Below are positions 33,297-42,984 of a stretch of 64,000 nt of DNA, one piece after another. The stretch covers positions 1-64,000 of the forward strand of contig JBBIPA010000003.1 in NCBI GenBank assembly GCA_037443085.1. Reading direction: 5' to 3'. Origin of the DNA: JBBIPA01 sp037443085. GTDB lineage: Bacteria > Chloroflexota > Dehalococcoidia > GIF9 > UBA5629. The translations under genes and the position numbers were made by a program. Position 1 is the first letter of the stretch. Each line of letters opens with the position of its first letter. A model generated the notes under the pieces. It was given only the letters and a program-made list of their open reading frames with translations, had not been told where the DNA came from and searched no databases.

Positions 33297-34955
33297 GTGA
33301 GTAAACAAAAGCTTAAGATAATCCCCATAGGTGGCCTCGGTGAAATCGGCAAGAATATGATGGCCATCGAATACAGCGATGATATCATCATCATCGATGC
33401 CGGCCTCATGTTTCCCGAAGAAGATATGCTGGGCATTGACCTGGTCATACCTGACATCAGCTATCTATTAGAAAACAAGCACAAGCTCCGCGGCATTATT
33501 ATCACTCACGGCCACGAAGACCACATCGGCGCCCTACCCTATATCCTGCCCGAGCTTGATCTGCCCATATACGCCACCAAGCTTACGCAGGGCTTAATCT
33601 CGGTGAAGCTGAAGGAGCATGGCCAGTCAAAAAAAGTCGACGCCAGATTAATCCACAGCGGGGTTAAGTTCTCCCTGGGCAGTTTTCAAATAGAGCCTTT
33701 CGCAGTTTGCCACAGCATCCCAGACTCCATCGGTCTGATTATCTGCACGCCGGTCGGCATCGTAGTGAACAGCGGTGATTTCAAAATTGACTATACCCCT
33801 GTTGATGGTAAAGCTTCCGAGCTGGCCAAACTGGCGCAACTGGGCAGCCAGGGAGTGTTGCTGCTGCTTGCCGACTCCACCTACGCTGATTTGCCCGGCT
33901 ACACACCATCGGAAACCGTGGTTGGGGCTACGCTGGGGCGAATCATCGCCGATGCCCCGGGCAGAGTCATCATCACCACCTTCGCCTCGCTCATCTCCCG
34001 AATTCAGCAGGTAATAGACGTCGCTGCCAAAAACCAACGTTATATTTTCGTCATCGGACGCAGCATGAGAGATACCGTGCGCATGGCTCTAGAACTCGGC
34101 TATCTCAAAGCACCACCCAATGTCCTGCGGCGCGCTGACGAGCTTCACCATTTCCCTCATAATCAAACTGTACTGCTCACCACTGGCAGCCAGGGAGAGC
34201 CAACCTCGGCATTGGTACGCATCACCAACAGGGATAACAGCCAGGTTCGCATCATACCCGGGGACACGGTGGTGATATCAGCCACGCCGGTACCCGGCAA
34301 CGAGGCATTAATTAACCGCACCATAGACAACCTGTTCCGCCAAGGAGCACATGTTATTTACGAAAGGCTGGCGCAGGTTCACGTTCACGGGCATGGCAGC
34401 CAAGAGGAGCTGAAACTGCTGCTCAATCTGGTGAGGCCGAAGTTCTTCGTGCCCATCCACGGCGAATACCGCCACCTGAGCCTCCATGCTAGGCTGGCTA
34501 AAACTCTGGGTTTGCCCGACGAGAACATTTTCGTCATGGAGAATGGTGACATTCTGGAGCTTGAGCCTCATAAAGCCAGAATTGTAGGCAGGCTCCCATC
34601 AGAAAATGTCTATGTAGACGGGCTGGTCATGGGCGACCTCGCTGGCGTGGTGCTTCGCGACCGCAAGCTGCTGTCCCGTGATGGTATCGTGGTGGTCATG
34701 GTTGCCATTGATAAAAACAACGGGGCGCTCATCGGTCGCCCTGATATTGTATCCAAGGGTTTTGTCGATACCAGGAACGGAGAAGACATCATCGAACAGG
34801 GCAGAAACCTGGTGGTCACCGGCCTGGTGCATACCGGGAAACATCCGGTCGAACGAAGCTCCATCAACACCAAGGTGAAAGATATTCTCAGTAAATTCTT
34901 TTATGAGCAGACCAAGCGGCGACCCATGATACTCACCACCACTATTGAGGTATAA
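33297..34955 (+). CDS. rnj: Ribonuclease J
   Basis: A 552-aa metallo-beta-lactamase/beta-CASP ribonuclease. The zinc motif is HGHEDHIGALPY, a further His/Asp is in NSGDFKIDYTP, the beta-CASP region has FASLISRIQQV and TGSQGEPTSALVRI, and the C-terminal domain is complete. It acts as a 5'-3' exo- and endonuclease in mRNA decay and rRNA maturation. It starts with GTG at 33297, between udg and ftsK, with 8-nt gaps on both sides. Confidence 0.95.
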   Translation: MSKQKLKIIPIGGLGEIGKNMMAIEYSDDIIIIDAGLMFPEEDMLGIDLVIPDISYLLENKHKLRGIIITHGHEDHIGALPYILPELDLPIYATKLTQGLISVKLKEHGQSKKVDARLIHSGVKFSLGSFQIEPFAVCHSIPDSIGLIICTPVGIVVNSGDFKIDYTPVDGKASELAKLAQLGSQGVLLLLADSTYADLPGYTPSETVVGATLGRIIADAPGRVIITTFASLISRIQQVIDVAAKNQRYIFVIGRSMRDTVRMALELGYLKAPPNVLRRADELHHFPHNQTVLLTTGSQGEPTSALVRITNRDNSQVRIIPGDTVVISATPVPGNEALINRTIDNLFRQGAHVIYERLAQVHVHGHGSQEELKLLLNLVRPKFFVPIHGEYRHLSLHARLAKTLGLPDENIFVMENGDILELEPHKARIVGRLPSENVYVDGLVMGDLAGVVLRDRKLLSRDGIVVVMVAIDKNNGALIGRPDIVSKGFVDTRNGEDIIEQGRNLVVTGLVHTGKHPVERSSINTKVKDILSKFFYEQTKRRPMILTTTIEV

Positions 34956-34963
34956 ACGAAGAA

Positions 34964-37084
34964 ATGACCCCTAAAAAACAGGAGTCAGCGAGTCGCAAGA
35001 AGGGCAATAGCTCAGCCGCACCGATAGCGATAGCAGTGCTGGTCATCATCACCGCAGCAGTAATCTGGTGGTTTTTACCGAATATCCTCAAATGGGCTGA
35101 AAACACATGGAACAACCTGTTCAATTTGCTCGGCATCGGACTGGCGCTGATTGCCATCTATATCATCATTTTTGTGGTCATCATCTGGCGAAAGCACGGC
35201 TCATTGCTCACCAGGCACTGGAACAAATGGCTGGGCGCCATTTCGCTAACCTTCGCCCTATGGGGGCTGGCAGCTTTTATCAGACCTGACCTCGCCGGAA
35301 CTTTTGGCAAAGGCATTATCAGCAATTCTCAAACAATAGGAATATTGAGATTGGTGGGATTTGTCTTTCTGGGCGTTCTGCTAATAGCGCCCCGCCGCAC
35401 CTGGCATGCCGTCGTGCTCTTTTTCAAAGCCATAGGCAAAAGCATCTGGTTCTTATTTCGAGGCATCGGTGATGCCATAGCGCAGGCTATGGAGCGCCGC
35501 AAAGCTGCGCCCAAACCGGCTAAAGAAATCAAAATCGCCAAAGAGGAAGCAGCACCACCGGAAATAGTGAGGGAAACTCCCCCTGCTCCCAGCACCACGC
35601 CGGCAACGGCAAAGCCACCTACTGCGGAGGTGTTTGAACCCAAGAAACAGCCGTCGCTCACTGTCGGAGGCTGGCAACTGCCACCCATCACCACACTGGA
35701 TAAACCAGTGGAAACATCGGTCAGCGAATCAGACGTAAAGAAGCGGGCAGACATTATTAAAGAAGCTCTCGCCAGCTATGGCGTTGACGCTGAAGTCGTT
35801 CAGATAAACATTGGACCTACAGTAACCCAGTTCGGCATTGAGCCTGGCTGGGATATTAAATATAAAGAGGTCAAGGAACGGGACAAGGACGGCAATATCA
35901 AGACCAGGCTACAGGAAGTAGCCAGGACCAGAATCAAGGTGGAGCGAATCACCTCGCTGGCCAATGACCTGGCTCTGGCGCTGGCGGCATCCAGCATCAG
36001 GATTGAAGCCCCGGTCCCGGGCAAATCCATCGTCGGCATCGAGGTACCCAACAGCACTTTCGGCTCGGTAAACCTGCGCAGCATCATCGAATCACAGGCA
36101 TTCCAGAAAATCCTGGCCAAGTCGAAGCTAGCCATAGCCCTGGGCAAGGGCGCTGGCGGCGAAACCGTTGCCGCCGATCTGACCAAGATGCCCCACCTGC
36201 TGGTGGCTGGAGCCACCGGCAGCGGCAAAACCGTCTACCTTAATTCCATTATCTGCTGCTTGCTGCTGTTCAACACCCCAGACGACCTGCGTTTCATCAT
36301 GATTGACCCCAAGCGGGTGGAGCTGGTGAACTTCAATACCCTGCCTCACCTGATAGCACCTGTCGTTGTTGATACAGATAAGGCAGTAGCAGCTCTACGC
36401 TGGCTCACCGAGGAAATGGATGAGCGCTATCGCAAGTTTGCCCAGGCTGGAGCACGCAATATCGAAAACTATAACAAGAGCCGCCGGCCCGGCGAGGCCA
36501 TGCCCTACATCGTGCTGGTTATCGATGAGTTAGCCGACTTAATGATGACTGCCTTTGACGAGGTTCAGCATACGCTGTGCCGCCTCGCTCAGCTATCCCG
36601 AGCCACCGGCATTCACCTCATCGTCGCCACGCAACGACCATCGGTTGATGTGGTCACCGGCCTGATTAAAGCCAACTTCCCCACCCGCATCAGCTTCACT
36701 CTCACCTCACAGGTGGACTCGCGCACCATACTGGATAGTACCGGCGCTGAAAAGCTGCTGGGCAGGGGCGACATGCTCTATATGCCCACCGATGCCAGCA
36801 AGCCCAAGCGCCTCCAGGGTCCCTTCCTCTCCGATGCCGAAATCGACCGGCTCACCAGTTTCTGGGGCGAGCAAAGAAAAGCAGACATGGTACCGGTGAA
36901 ATTCGAAGATGTCAGCCTACCGGCTGCTGCCGCAGCCGACTCCGATGACACCCTGCTGGAAGCTGCCCGGAAGCTGGCTGAGGAGCATGAGCAGATTTCG
37001 GTTTCCTTCCTGCAGCGCCGCCTCCGCATCGGCTACCCCCGCGCCGCCCGCCTCTACGACAAGCTCAAAGAAGAAGGGTATTAG
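34964..37084 (+). CDS. ftsK: DNA translocase FtsK/SpoIIIE
   Basis: A 706-aa translocase with a shortened membrane domain: about four hydrophobic segments within residues 20-150. A Pro/Ala/Lys-rich linker (about 175-235) follows, then the alpha/beta motor (ITTLDKPVETSVSESDV onward) with Walker A GATGSGKTVYLN and Walker B VLVIDELADLM, and a C-terminal gamma winged helix (ISVSFLQRRLRIGYPRAARL) that reads KOPS/SRS-type sites. It pumps chromosome ends through the division septum. It is third in a udg-rnj-ftsK operon. Confidence 0.95.
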   Translation: MTPKKQESASRKKGNSSAAPIAIAVLVIITAAVIWWFLPNILKWAENTWNNLFNLLGIGLALIAIYIIIFVVIIWRKHGSLLTRHWNKWLGAISLTFALWGLAAFIRPDLAGTFGKGIISNSQTIGILRLVGFVFLGVLLIAPRRTWHAVVLFFKAIGKSIWFLFRGIGDAIAQAMERRKAAPKPAKEIKIAKEEAAPPEIVRETPPAPSTTPATAKPPTAEVFEPKKQPSLTVGGWQLPPITTLDKPVETSVSESDVKKRADIIKEALASYGVDAEVVQINIGPTVTQFGIEPGWDIKYKEVKERDKDGNIKTRLQEVARTRIKVERITSLANDLALALAASSIRIEAPVPGKSIVGIEVPNSTFGSVNLRSIIESQAFQKILAKSKLAIALGKGAGGETVAADLTKMPHLLVAGATGSGKTVYLNSIICCLLLFNTPDDLRFIMIDPKRVELVNFNTLPHLIAPVVVDTDKAVAALRWLTEEMDERYRKFAQAGARNIENYNKSRRPGEAMPYIVLVIDELADLMMTAFDEVQHTLCRLAQLSRATGIHLIVATQRPSVDVVTGLIKANFPTRISFTLTSQVDSRTILDSTGAEKLLGRGDMLYMPTDASKPKRLQGPFLSDAEIDRLTSFWGEQRKADMVPVKFEDVSLPAAAAADSDDTLLEAARKLAEEHEQISVSFLQRRLRIGYPRAARLYDKLKEEGY

Positions 37085-37114
37085 CCTACTCAAGTCCAGT
37101 CCTTTCCCTACCCC

Positions 37115-37264
37115 CTGTCATCATGAGGAGCGAAGCGACGTGATGATCCCTTCACAAGTACAAAGACTTCTCAACACCCCTATCCCCTCACGGATTGTAT
37201 TTGGAGATGTGCAGGGATTGCCACACCCCGATTTCATCGGGATCCGCAATGACAGTGATGTTTT
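37115..37264. repeat. MITE-like palindromic repeat (about 150 nt)
   Basis: The left end (TGTCATCATGAGGAGCGAAG) contains TCATCA...TGATGA arms. The right end (37212-37256) contains a hairpin around CCCGATTTCATCGGGAT (37227-37243) and ends in GCAATGACAG. The ends are approximately inverted to each other, as in small non-autonomous elements. The 17-nt hairpin core recurs in opposite orientation at 40284-40300. No ORF is involved. Confidence 0.55.
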
Positions 37265-37496
37265 AGTATTGCCGCCATGAATAAGACAGGCTAGCTCAAG
37301 GCCAGTCTTTACAGGTCTTCCAACGTCAGGTATTATGTAAACGGTGAAGATGTGGGAGTGCCCGTAACCGAGATTTAGCTGGAGTCGACGACCAATATAA
37401 GCATCTATCCAGCAGCGGGTATCGAGTGTGTGGTCACCTCGGGGAGGTGACTCTCACAAAACCCACTCGAGAGTCGGGGCGTCACAGAGAAGTGAC
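37265..37496. other. Non-coding spacer after ftsK repeat
   Basis: The remainder of the 412-nt gap between ftsK and the next gene. One plus-strand frame (37295-37450) is open except for a TAG at 37376-37378 and could be a decayed gene piece (ISIYPAAGIECVV), but it is too short to assign. A small inverted repeat lies near the end of the next gene. Confidence 0.3.
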
Positions 37497-38066
37497 TTAC
37501 AAAGACTTTTCATATTCGGCTACCAATGATGTTATTTCATCGCCAATCTTTGTCGGTCCTTCTTGTGCAGTATGAGGCCAGAATTCCTTGCCTATTGGTC
37601 TATAAGTAAAATTCTTCTCAGTTTGCTCAGCTTGTTGACCAACAAATATAATTTGTTTACGACGAGTATTTCTATTTCCTTCATAATGGTAGGGAGAGAG
37701 AATCTGAATTAGTAAGACAGGAGTTTTTGAGTTATGCACATATTGCCAAGCTTTAACTAAGTTATGGATGGGATATGCTCTGTGCTTCTCTACTTCAATA
37801 AAAACATCGTACTGATTTATTTTGGAGCGTCCCCAAAGATCTATCCTTTGCTTCCCGATACCGACAGGGCCATTTTGCCTCGACCAAATTAAGGCCGACA
37901 ACTTTTTCTTAAGATACTCCATCAATGCTTCTTCGTCGAGATAGTTGGCAATTTGCATTGATGTACTTCTTGCGGCTTTTCTCAGTTGTGCTTTCGCCAC
38001 TTTCTTATCCCATCTCTGGCCTATTTTTGCCTCTTCTTCCTGACTTAATTGGCTATAGCTCTTCAT
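37497..38066 (-). CDS. Hypothetical protein, possible PD-(D/E)xK nuclease fold
   Basis: A 189-aa protein that I do not recognise. It is charged at the N-terminus (coiled-coil-like, EEEAKIGQRWDKKVAKAQLRK spread over 10-30). The middle reads RIDLWGRSKINQYDVFIEVEKH, an Asp followed about 14 residues later by E-V-E-K, the spacing of a PD-(D/E)xK active site, and then a mixed alpha/beta stretch (TPVLLIQILSP). The preferred start is ATG 38066 with GGAGGAG 9 nt upstream. It stands alone between ftsK and uvrB beside a repeat, which fits a recently acquired gene. No restriction or methylase partner is seen. Confidence 0.55.
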   Translation of the reverse strand: MKSYSQLSQEEEAKIGQRWDKKVAKAQLRKAARSTSMQIANYLDEEALMEYLKKKLSALIWSRQNGPVGIGKQRIDLWGRSKINQYDVFIEVEKHRAYPIHNLVKAWQYVHNSKTPVLLIQILSPYHYEGNRNTRRKQIIFVGQQAEQTEKNFTYRPIGKEFWPHTAQEGPTKIGDEITSLVAEYEKSL

Positions 38067-38167
38067 AGAAAAAATCTCCTCCAACGGATAAAAATAAACT
38101 CAGTGTAACGTAGCCCAATGACTATAACACTTCCTTACTGTATGAGTCACCTCCCGATGTGCTCTGT

Positions 38168-40159
38168 CTACCTCTTCACAAACGGTGACAGTAATTCCTC
38201 ATCTTTGCGCAGCTCGATGATGCGGTCGCGAATCAGGGCTGCCTTCTCGAATTCCATGTTCTTGGCGGCTTTTCTCATTTGAGACTCCAGGTCTTTGATG
38301 ACCCGGAGCAACTCGTCCCTGGATATCGGCGTCGCCGTATAGGGAACCTTGGCCTCGGCAACCACCTTGACGCGCTCGGTAATGTCTTTAATGGCTTTCT
38401 TGATGCCCGTAGGGGTTATGCCGTGCTCCTTATTATATGCTTCCTGGATGCGGCGGCGGCGCAGCGTCTCCTCCATGGCCTCACGCATGGAGTTGGTCAC
38501 GTTATCGGCATACATGATAACCTGCCCGTCAGCATGGCGGGCGGCTCTGCCCATGGTCTGGATGAGCGCTCCGGTTGACCTTAAATACCCTTCCTTATCA
38601 GCATCCAGAATCGCCACCAGGCTGACCTCGGGCAAATCCAGGCCTTCACGCAGCAGGTTTATGCCCACCACCACATCATAGACACCGAGACGGAGGTCGC
38701 GCAAAATCTCCACCCGCTCCAAGGTATCCACCTCGGAATGCAAATAATGGGTCTTTATCTCCATTTCCCTCAGGTAGTCAGCCAGCTCTTCCGCCATCCG
38801 CTTGGTCAGCGTGGTCACCAGGCAGCGCTCGCTTCTGGCTACCCTGGTTTTTATCTGGTAGATAAGGTCGTCTATTTGCCCCCTGGTCGGCTTCACCTCA
38901 ATGGTAGGCTCCAGCAATCCGGTGGGACGAATCAACTGCTCGGCTACCTGCTGGCCATGCTCATACTCATAAGGTCCGGGAGTGGCGGAAACATAGATGA
39001 CATGGTTGATGCGACCTTCAAACTCATCGAAGTTCAAGGGGCGGTTGTCCAGCGCTGAAGGCAGGCGAAAGCCGTAATCCACCAGCGTCTGTTTCCGGGA
39101 GATATCACCACGGTACATACCCCGTATCTGGGGCAGCGTCATGTGCGACTCGTCGATGAACAGCAAAAAATCATCGGGAAAATAGTCCAGCAATGTCCAG
39201 GGCGGGCTGCCCGGCGCACGGCGCTGCAGATGCCGGGAATAGTTTTCGATAGCATTGCAGTATCCAAACTCCCGCAGCATCTCCAGGTCATAGTTAGTGC
39301 GCGTCTCCAGACGCTGCACTTCCACCAGTTTCCCCTGGCTTTTCAGTTCCTGCAATCGTGCTGCCAGTTCAACTTTAATATCCGCTATAGCCAGCAGCAG
39401 CTTTTCCTGAGAAGTGACAAAATGCTTGGCGGGATAAACATCAATCTCCTCACGGACAGCCAGCATCTCGCCGGTGAGCGGGTCAACCTCGACGATACGC
39501 TCCACCTCATCCCCCCAGAACTCAATTCTCACCGCTATCTCCTCATAAGCTGGATAAATTTCCAGCGTATCGCCACGGATGCGAAACTTCCCCCGCGAAA
39601 ACTCAAAGTCGTTCCTCTCATACTGCATGTCCACCAGCCGTCGCACCAGCTTGTCGCGTTTATACCCCTCACCTTTTTTCACGGTAACCACAAAGCTGCG
39701 ATACTCCTCAGGTTCGCCCAGGCCATAGATGCAGGATACCGAGGCTACGATTAAAGTATCCCGGCGACTTAACAAAGCCCGGGTAGCAGCATGGCGCAGC
39801 TTATCTATTTCTTCATTTATGTCGATATCCTTCTCAATATAGGTATCGGTGCTGGGCAGATAGGCTTCAGGCTGGTAATAGTCATAGTAGCTGACGAAGT
39901 ACTCTACGGCATTGTCGGGAAAGAATTCCTGGAACTCCGTAGCCAGTTGCGCCGCCAGCGTCTTGTTATGGCAGATTACCAGCGTCGGTCGCTGCAATCT
40001 TTCCACCACATTCGCCATAGTGAAGGTTTTGCCGCTGCCGGTGACCCCGAGCAATACTTGTTTGCTATACCCCTTCCCTATCCCCTCCACCAGCTTGTCT
40101 ACCGCCTGCGGCTGGTCCCCGGTGAGCTTGAAATCAGAGACAATTTTGAATGGAGGCAT
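38168..40159 (-). CDS. uvrB: Excinuclease ABC subunit B
   Basis: A 663-aa full-length UvrB. Walker A is GVTGSGKTFTMA, the beta-hairpin region has YYDYYQPEAYLP, helicase motif II is DESHMTLPQI, late helicase motifs include MGRAARH, and the C-terminal UVR domain (DLESQMRKAAKNMEFEKAA) contacts UvrA/UvrC. It verifies DNA damage in nucleotide-excision repair. AAAGG lies 8 nt before the ATG. No uvrA or uvrC is in the window. Confidence 0.97.
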   Translation of the reverse strand: MPPFKIVSDFKLTGDQPQAVDKLVEGIGKGYSKQVLLGVTGSGKTFTMANVVERLQRPTLVICHNKTLAAQLATEFQEFFPDNAVEYFVSYYDYYQPEAYLPSTDTYIEKDIDINEEIDKLRHAATRALLSRRDTLIVASVSCIYGLGEPEEYRSFVVTVKKGEGYKRDKLVRRLVDMQYERNDFEFSRGKFRIRGDTLEIYPAYEEIAVRIEFWGDEVERIVEVDPLTGEMLAVREEIDVYPAKHFVTSQEKLLLAIADIKVELAARLQELKSQGKLVEVQRLETRTNYDLEMLREFGYCNAIENYSRHLQRRAPGSPPWTLLDYFPDDFLLFIDESHMTLPQIRGMYRGDISRKQTLVDYGFRLPSALDNRPLNFDEFEGRINHVIYVSATPGPYEYEHGQQVAEQLIRPTGLLEPTIEVKPTRGQIDDLIYQIKTRVARSERCLVTTLTKRMAEELADYLREMEIKTHYLHSEVDTLERVEILRDLRLGVYDVVVGINLLREGLDLPEVSLVAILDADKEGYLRSTGALIQTMGRAARHADGQVIMYADNVTNSMREAMEETLRRRRIQEAYNKEHGITPTGIKKAIKDITERVKVVAEAKVPYTATPISRDELLRVIKDLESQMRKAAKNMEFEKAALIRDRIIELRKDEELLSPFVKR

Positions 40160-40270
40160 AAAATCAACCTTTTAGCATATTATGTTAATTAACAGGTGGC
40201 TCTTTTTTTCTTTATCCTAATTATAACCGAGTTTTGGTCAAGCAGTACTTCCATTACAGAAAACCAACGC

Positions 40271-40316
40271 GTTATTGCGAGGAATCCCGATGAAATCGGG
40301 ATGACGAAGCAATCTT
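40271..40316. repeat. Short palindromic intergenic repeat
   Basis: An inverted repeat with outer arms ATTGC/GCAAT and inner hairpin ATCCCGATGAAATCGGG (40284-40300). The inner part is the exact reverse complement of a segment of the repeat at 37115-37264, so both belong to one dispersed family. It lies between uvrB and ruvA. Confidence 0.6.
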
Positions 40317-40342
40317 TAGGTTAACTGAACAACTTTGAGAAC

Positions 40343-40927
40343 CTAAGTCCGGGCAAGCTGCTGCAATGCCAGCTTTACCTTCTCTTCCAGCTTCAAACCT
40401 TTGGAATCGGAAAGTGCCGAAACAGCCTGGGTGGCTTCCCTCAGAGAATAGCCCAATCCAGTGAGAGCAGCAACCACGTCGGCATCTTCTTGCTGTAAAG
40501 ACGGGGCAATAGCAGTGCCCCATTCTTTTGCCAGCTTACCCTTCAACTCCAGCACGATGCGTCCCGCTGTCTTCTTGCCGATGCCTGGAACCTGGCTGAG
40601 CAGGTCAAGATTACCACCCTCGATAGCGGCAATCAACTGGTCAGGGCTGATAGTGGATAAAACCCCCAGGGCGGTGCGGGGACCTATACCGGAAACGGTA
40701 ATCAGGCTCTGGAACAGTCCCAGTTCCTCGGCTGAAGAAAAACCATAGAGGGCAATATTATCCTCCCGCACATAGAGATGGGTGTGGAGATAGACCTTGT
40801 CACCCACGTTGCCGAGCTGGCTTAATGTCGAGGTGGGAGCAGCAACACTGAGACTCAGCGGCCCTACTTTAACTACAGCCGAACTGTTACCACGACTTTG
40901 CAGCGTTCCTTCTAAGGCAACTATCAT
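40343..40927 (-). CDS. ruvA: Holliday junction branch migration protein RuvA
   Basis: A 194-aa RuvA: N-terminal OB domain (MIVALEGTLQSRG), the helix-hairpin-helix pair (LITVSGIGPRTALGVL; LLSQVPGIGKKTAGRIVLEL) that grips the junction, and the C-terminal RuvB-binding domain (DVVAALTGLGYSLREA). GAGGAG lies 5 nt upstream of the ATG. It follows ruvC by 9 nt; ruvB is not in the window. Confidence 0.96.
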   Translation of the reverse strand: MIVALEGTLQSRGNSSAVVKVGPLSLSVAAPTSTLSQLGNVGDKVYLHTHLYVREDNIALYGFSSAEELGLFQSLITVSGIGPRTALGVLSTISPDQLIAAIEGGNLDLLSQVPGIGKKTAGRIVLELKGKLAKEWGTAIAPSLQQEDADVVAALTGLGYSLREATQAVSALSDSKGLKLEEKVKLALQQLART

Positions 40928-40936
40928 CGCAACTCC

Positions 40937-41434
40937 TCACTTAGATGTCATCAGGCGGCGGTTAAAATTACTCTGGTAGATATGGCAGATGGCAACAGCC
41001 AGCGCATCAGCAGCATCCTCAGAATGAAGAACCTCCTCAACCCCCAACTGCATCCTTACCAGTCGCTGCACCTGCTCCTTGCTGCTGCCCCCGTAGTCAG
41101 TCACCTGCTGTTTCACCTGCGCCGGCAGATAACGGAAAATAGGGATTTCCTTATTGGCTGCTGCCAGAATGGCGATTGCCTGCGCCCTGCCTATGGCTAA
41201 CGCCGAGCGGGCATTCATGGCCACAAAAGGCTCTTCAATAGCCACCTCGTCCGGCCGATACCGGGCAATAATGTCACATAGTTTCTGATAGAAATCACAC
41301 AATCTGTTTTCGATGGGAACTTTTGCGGGCAGGGAAAACACACCACAATCCACCATGGATAGCTTCCCCTCCATCTCATCCACCACACCATAACCCAGAT
41401 TTAAGGTGCCCGGGTCAATGCCGAGAACACGCAT
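40937..41434 (-). CDS. ruvC: Holliday junction resolvase RuvC
   Basis: A 165-aa RNase H-fold nuclease that cuts Holliday junctions with two metal ions. Acidic residues are visible at the expected places: D7 in LGIDPGTLNLGYG, the Glu pair in AIEEPFV, and Asp in SEDAADALAVAICH. It starts 2 nt after yebC and precedes ruvA. Confidence 0.96.
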   Translation of the reverse strand: MRVLGIDPGTLNLGYGVVDEMEGKLSMVDCGVFSLPAKVPIENRLCDFYQKLCDIIARYRPDEVAIEEPFVAMNARSALAIGRAQAIAILAAANKEIPIFRYLPAQVKQQVTDYGGSSKEQVQRLVRMQLGVEEVLHSEDAADALAVAICHIYQSNFNRRLMTSK

Positions 41435-41436
41435 GA

Positions 41437-42189
41437 TTATACCTGAACCCGCAGCTTTTCCAGGACAGCTTCAGAGTAATCCACATTGGAGAAAACGCGC
41501 TGAACATCATCCAGTTCTTCCAGATGGTCAAGCAGCTTCAAAACCTTAAGCGCCCCATGTTCATCCACCATCACCGTGCTCTTGGGCACCAGGGAAACCT
41601 CGGCTGAAATAATGGGCTTCTTCTGCTCTATAGCTTTCCGTACTGCTTCCAGCTTCTGTGGGTTCACCAGGACTTCCAGATACCCCTTCTCGGTTTGCAC
41701 ATCATCAGCGCCGGCATCTATAGCCAGTAACGCCAATTCTTCAGCATCGACACCTTTAGTGTCTACCGTAATAACGCCTCGGCTCTCAAAGAGCCAGGAG
41801 ACACAACCGCTCTCGCCGAGATTACCGCCATGCTTAGTAAATACGCTGCGCACGTCGGAAAGAGTACGATTACGATTATCAGTCATCGCCTCAACCATCA
41901 CTGCCACACCATTAGCCCCATATCCTTCAAGGGTAAGCTCGGTCAGGGTCGAGGCATCGGTGGCACCGCTGCCTTTTTTGATGGCTCTCTCAATATTGTC
42001 CAGCGGCATATTGCTGTCACGAGCCCTCTGGACTGCCAGTCGCAAGCGGAAATTGGATTCGGGATTAGGCCCACCCTGACGGGCAGCTACCATAATCTCT
42101 CGAGTAAGCTTGGTAAAGAGCTGCCCGCGACTAGCATCTGACGTACCCTTTTGACGCTTAATTTTTGACCACTTAGAATGACCTGACAT
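41437..42189 (-). CDS. YebC/PmpR-family regulatory protein
   Basis: A 250-aa member of the TACO1/YebC family: N-terminal GHSKWSKIKRQKG, middle GYGANGVAVMVEAMTDNRNR and C-terminal DVQRVFSNVDYS. Members are reported as DNA-binding regulators and, more recently, as factors easing translation of proline-rich stretches. First gene of the yebC-ruvC-ruvA unit. Confidence 0.95.
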   Translation of the reverse strand: MSGHSKWSKIKRQKGTSDASRGQLFTKLTREIMVAARQGGPNPESNFRLRLAVQRARDSNMPLDNIERAIKKGSGATDASTLTELTLEGYGANGVAVMVEAMTDNRNRTLSDVRSVFTKHGGNLGESGCVSWLFESRGVITVDTKGVDAEELALLAIDAGADDVQTEKGYLEVLVNPQKLEAVRKAIEQKKPIISAEVSLVPKSTVMVDEHGALKVLKLLDHLEELDDVQRVFSNVDYSEAVLEKLRVQV

Positions 42190-42351
42190 TTCTCTTGCCC
42201 ACCTCTGATGGCATCATTCTACTCCCAACAACATAGCCCTGCAACTAAATTTTTTTCACCTCGCCGAAAAGTTACCTACATAATAGCAAATAATTGGAAT
42301 TTTGCTAATATACAGAAAAGTTTCTGCACCTCTTCAGAAAACGTTTTTTAA

Positions 42352-42360
42352 TGATATAAT
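42352..42360 (+). promoter_or_regulatory. Extended -10 promoter for the small membrane protein
   Basis: TGATATAAT (TGnTATAAT) ends 21 nt before the ATG at 42382, with no good -35 box. A short inverted repeat, CAGAAA-2 nt-TTTCTG, lies about 30 nt further upstream. Confidence 0.5.
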
Positions 42361-42381
42361 GCCTATCAAACTAGAGGCATC

Positions 42382-42915
42382 ATGCTTGACTGGCTATTAA
42401 ACTTAAATGTTTCCCGGGAACTTATCGTCATCATTATCGCGGTGCTGCCGGTATTTGAGCTGCGCGGCGCTTTGCCTGTGGCCATAAATCTATTCCAGAT
42501 GCCGTGGTACTGGGCTTTCCCGCTGGCTCTCGTAAGCAACATGCTGCCCGTGCCCATCATATTACTGTTCCTGGACTATCTGGTAAGATTTGTCAGCAAA
42601 GTGCACTTGGGAGAACGATTAGCCAACTGGATTCTGGAACGCACCCGAGCGCGCAGCCGGATTATCCAGAAATATGAGCGAATCGGCTTAATCATCTTCG
42701 TGTCTATTCCGCTACCCTTCACCGGCGCCTGGACAGGAGCCATTGCCGCTTTCCTCCTTGGCATGAAATTCCACCATGCCTTTCTGGCAATACTCTGCGG
42801 TGTAATAATAGCCGGCGCCATTGTCACCTCTCTCTGTCTCCTGGGATGGATTGGAGCCTTGATTGCCGGGGTAGGGCTATGCGCTCTGGCCGTGCTCGGC
42901 TGGTGGAAAATATAG
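42382..42915 (+). CDS. Small multidrug export-type membrane protein (COG2426)
   Basis: A 177-aa protein with about five hydrophobic segments. The family start (LPVFELRGALPVAINLFQMP) and the conserved loop YERIGLIIFVSIPLPFTGAWTGA are both present. The name 'small multi-drug export protein' is inherited; transport has not been shown for most members. AGAGG lies 4 nt before the ATG. It is divergent from yebC. Confidence 0.85.
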   Translation: MLDWLLNLNVSRELIVIIIAVLPVFELRGALPVAINLFQMPWYWAFPLALVSNMLPVPIILLFLDYLVRFVSKVHLGERLANWILERTRARSRIIQKYERIGLIIFVSIPLPFTGAWTGAIAAFLLGMKFHHAFLAILCGVIIAGAIVTSLCLLGWIGALIAGVGLCALAVLGWWKI

Positions 42916-42984
42916 CCGCAACTCATTATGTATTCGCTGAGTAAGTGTGTTAAGGGCAAAATTGCTTAACCCCTGCTTTTATGC

